NCBI RefSeq assembly: GCF_042697365.1
Contig: NZ_CP137604.1
From: Brucella pseudintermedia
Lineage (GTDB): Bacteria; Pseudomonadota; Alphaproteobacteria; Rhizobiales; Rhizobiaceae
Length of the DNA: 64,000 nt
Reading direction: 5' to 3' (one strand)
This document shows, one piece after another, positions 62,684 to 64,000 of this stretch. Within the stretch, counting starts at the first letter, position 1. Each line of letters starts with the position of its first letter. A program made the translations under genes and the position numbers. Below the pieces are notes generated by a model. That model ran no database searches. It was given only the letters and a program-made list of their open reading frames with translations, and was not told where the DNA came from.

Positions 62684-63169
62684 TCAGATTCCGCCGAGCC
62701 TGATTGTCGATGCCCTTGTAATGGTCGTGTCCGGAAGCGGCAGGCCCGTCATCAGGTTCCAGATCGGCAGGTTTTCCGCATCGTACTGGATCGTCACGGT
62801 GAACTGGTTCGGGTCCGACTGGGCATTGTCCACACTCACCTGCATCTTTTCAGGATCGATCAGCGAATATTTCGCCGCGTTTTTCCGGATATAGCTGGTC
62901 GCCAGCGCGAGCCGCTCCGGCGGATCGATGCCGGCCAATGCCGTCCGCGTTGCATCAGCCGCAAGCTGCTGCACGGCGTTCGCCACGCCCAGATAGAGGC
63001 CGAATGCAATCATGCCCATCAATATCAGAAGAAAAACCGGCGCCAATATTGCAAACTCGACTGCCGCCGTACCGCTTTTATTTCGATTTAAAAAGAACAA
63101 TAACGGTATTCTTCGAAACCTGTTCGTTACGAATGAAAACCTTCTCCGCCCCATAATAAGGTAAGCCAT
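62684..63169 (-). CDS. TadE-like pseudopilin
   Basis: A roughly 161-residue protein with a hydrophobic N-terminal helix in a TadE motif: SGTAAVEFAILAPVFLLILM (about 32-51), where the conserved Glu follows the processing site of TadE-type pseudopilins. The C-terminal part is a small exported domain. The start is uncertain among ATG codons at 63226, 63169 and 63154. It pairs with TadG downstream; the remaining tad genes (tadA, rcpA, tadV, flp) are not in the window. Confidence 0.8.
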   Translation of the reverse strand: MAYLIMGRRRFSFVTNRFRRIPLLFFLNRNKSGTAAVEFAILAPVFLLILMGMIAFGLYLGVANAVQQLAADATRTALAGIDPPERLALATSYIRKNAAKYSLIDPEKMQVSVDNAQSDPNQFTVTIQYDAENLPIWNLMTGLPLPDTTITRASTIRLGGI

Positions 63170-63226
63170 TTGCCCTCCCGTCCAAGAGCATTGAAACCTT
63201 ATTCCCATGCCATTTCCAAGCAACAT

Positions 63227-63636
63227 GCATCATGCATGCGCCGACCATCCGCCTTTGCGGACAGATCACGTTCCGAATTTCTATTTCTACTTTCAGATTG
63301 TGCTTTCCCAGCCTAATTTAACCGGTAGATAATTTACGAACACTTAATTCGACTAATAATATGTATTCACCCAATAAAACTGAAAAGAATAACCGCAAGT
63401 TGTATCTTCAAGACGGTTTTTCTTCACTTCATCACTTGCAACAGAGGCAATTGCCGACGGTGCGCGCGAACCGCCAGCCATTGTGACAACGGCAATTATT
63501 GCATGACAAATAATTAAGATGAAATCCTGAGCGGGGAAGCATAGATATCCGGATGCAACGTGCCATCCAAGCGCGCCCTGTCCCGCTTTGGTTGCATGGG
63601 GCAAAAATTTATGCGGGACACAGTGATGAACTTCCA
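63227..63636. other. AT-rich intergenic region
   Basis: About 410 bases without a supported gene between the divergent TadE and MacA genes. An open frame on the minus strand (63353-63637) lacks a ribosome-binding site and a family signal. Both promoters should lie here, in the AT-rich 63290-63420 part, but no clear -35/-10 pair stands out. Confidence 0.5.
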
Positions 63637-64000
63637 ATGGCAGGCGGTTCTAAAAGTATTGAGGGCTTGACGGTGCTTACATCTTCCGATTCGTCCAGAA
63701 CCCGGCAGCGCAAGGCACGCCGCTGGTGGCTTTGGCTTCCGGTCGCGGCAATCGCGGCGGGCGCGGGCTGGTATTTTTACGGCTCGGGCGAAGCGGGCGG
63801 CCAGAAGACCAACTATCTCGCCGAAACGGTCACGCGCGGCGACATCGAAAACGCCATCACCGCCGTCGGCACGCTGAGCGCCCTGCGCAGCATCAATGTC
63901 GGCGCGCAGGTTTCTGGCCAGCTGAAAAGCGTGAAGGTCGAGGTGGGCGATCAGGTCAAGCAGGGCCAGTTGATCGCGGAAATCGACCCGTCTCCCTTCG
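63637..64000 (+). CDS. MacA-type periplasmic adaptor of an efflux pump (3' partial)
   Basis: The visible 121 residues carry a basic start, one membrane anchor (RWWLWLPVAAIAAGAGWYFY, about 31-50) and the start of the adaptor fold: TVTRGDIENAITAVGTLSAL, VGAQVSGQLKSVKVEVGDQV and KQGQLIAEIDP (biotinyl/lipoyl-like domain). This matches MacA of the MacAB-TolC macrolide/lipopeptide pump. The gene runs off the window and the MacB ATPase/permease should follow. The start is ATG 63637 or, with a GAGG site, GTG 63673. Confidence 0.85.
   Translation, partial: MAGGSKSIEGLTVLTSSDSSRTRQRKARRWWLWLPVAAIAAGAGWYFYGSGEAGGQKTNYLAETVTRGDIENAITAVGTLSALRSINVGAQVSGQLKSVKVEVGDQVKQGQLIAEIDPSPF

Noticed and set aside
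63353..63637. 94-residue minus-strand frame, possible Flp pilin
   Set aside because: It lacks the Flp GxxxxEY pilin motif and a ribosome-binding site; the region is better seen as a divergent promoter region.

Overview
The window looks like chromosomal DNA of an alphaproteobacterium of the Brucella/Ochrobactrum group (Rhizobiales). The evidence is a beta-class glutathione transferase that matches the Ochrobactrum anthropi enzyme as I remember it, an rRNA operon in the order 16S-tRNA-Ile-tRNA-Ala-23S-5S-tRNA-fMet with a helix-9 intervening sequence in the 23S gene, an Irr-type iron box before an mbfA-like gene, and palindromic repeats of the kind common in Rhizobiales. No database search was possible, so the species is an inference.

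Region 1 (1-6000) is the end of a prophage or phage satellite: portal (cut by the window edge), ClpP-like prohead protease, HK97-fold capsid, a small post-capsid protein, head-tail connector, head-closure protein, a DUF6127-like membrane protein, an M15 endolysin with a C-terminal membrane anchor, and an overlapping spanin pair. No tail genes lie between head and lysis modules. Region 2 (6000-14400) is a GC-rich metal(loid)-resistance block: a frameshifted small gene, padR-chrA (chromate), arsR-arsC-acr3-arsH (arsenic, with overlapping genes), a decayed MerR regulator, a DUF924 gene, a cupin and a P1B-4-type metal ATPase. An AT-rich stretch (about 14400-15100) leads to an FkbM methyltransferase and what looks like core genome.

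Region 3 (16000-37900) holds core and accessory metabolism: glutathione transferase, a Tlde1/DUF2778 protein, a diguanylate cyclase, L-2-hydroxyglutarate oxidase and a DEDDh exonuclease. It also holds a nine-gene minus-strand operon (GntR regulator, aldehyde dehydrogenase, SDR, five-gene peptide-type ABC transporter, amidase), with a LysR gene upstream. Next come an ankyrin-repeat protein coupled to a nucleoside deaminase, an MFS carrier, tRNA-Gly, a polysaccharide deacetylase and an aldo/keto reductase.

Region 4 (38300-44600) is a complete rRNA operon on the minus strand with its promoter, boxA leader and terminator. Related GC-rich palindromic elements sit in its two spacers and in the 23S intervening sequence.

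Region 5 (44679-64000) is conserved chromosome: iclR/gabD, a YqaA-like membrane protein, dsbB, HNH nuclease, AlkA-type glycosylase, gluQ, malate synthase G, a PAT-type acetyltransferase, a SulP transporter behind a structured leader, an MHS-family carrier and the iron exporter MbfA with an Irr box. It continues with a class II glutamine amidotransferase, a DUF6356-like protein, an Lrp regulator, a 16-cysteine copper-storage-like protein, dut, a TadG/TadE pair and the start of a MacA-type efflux adaptor.
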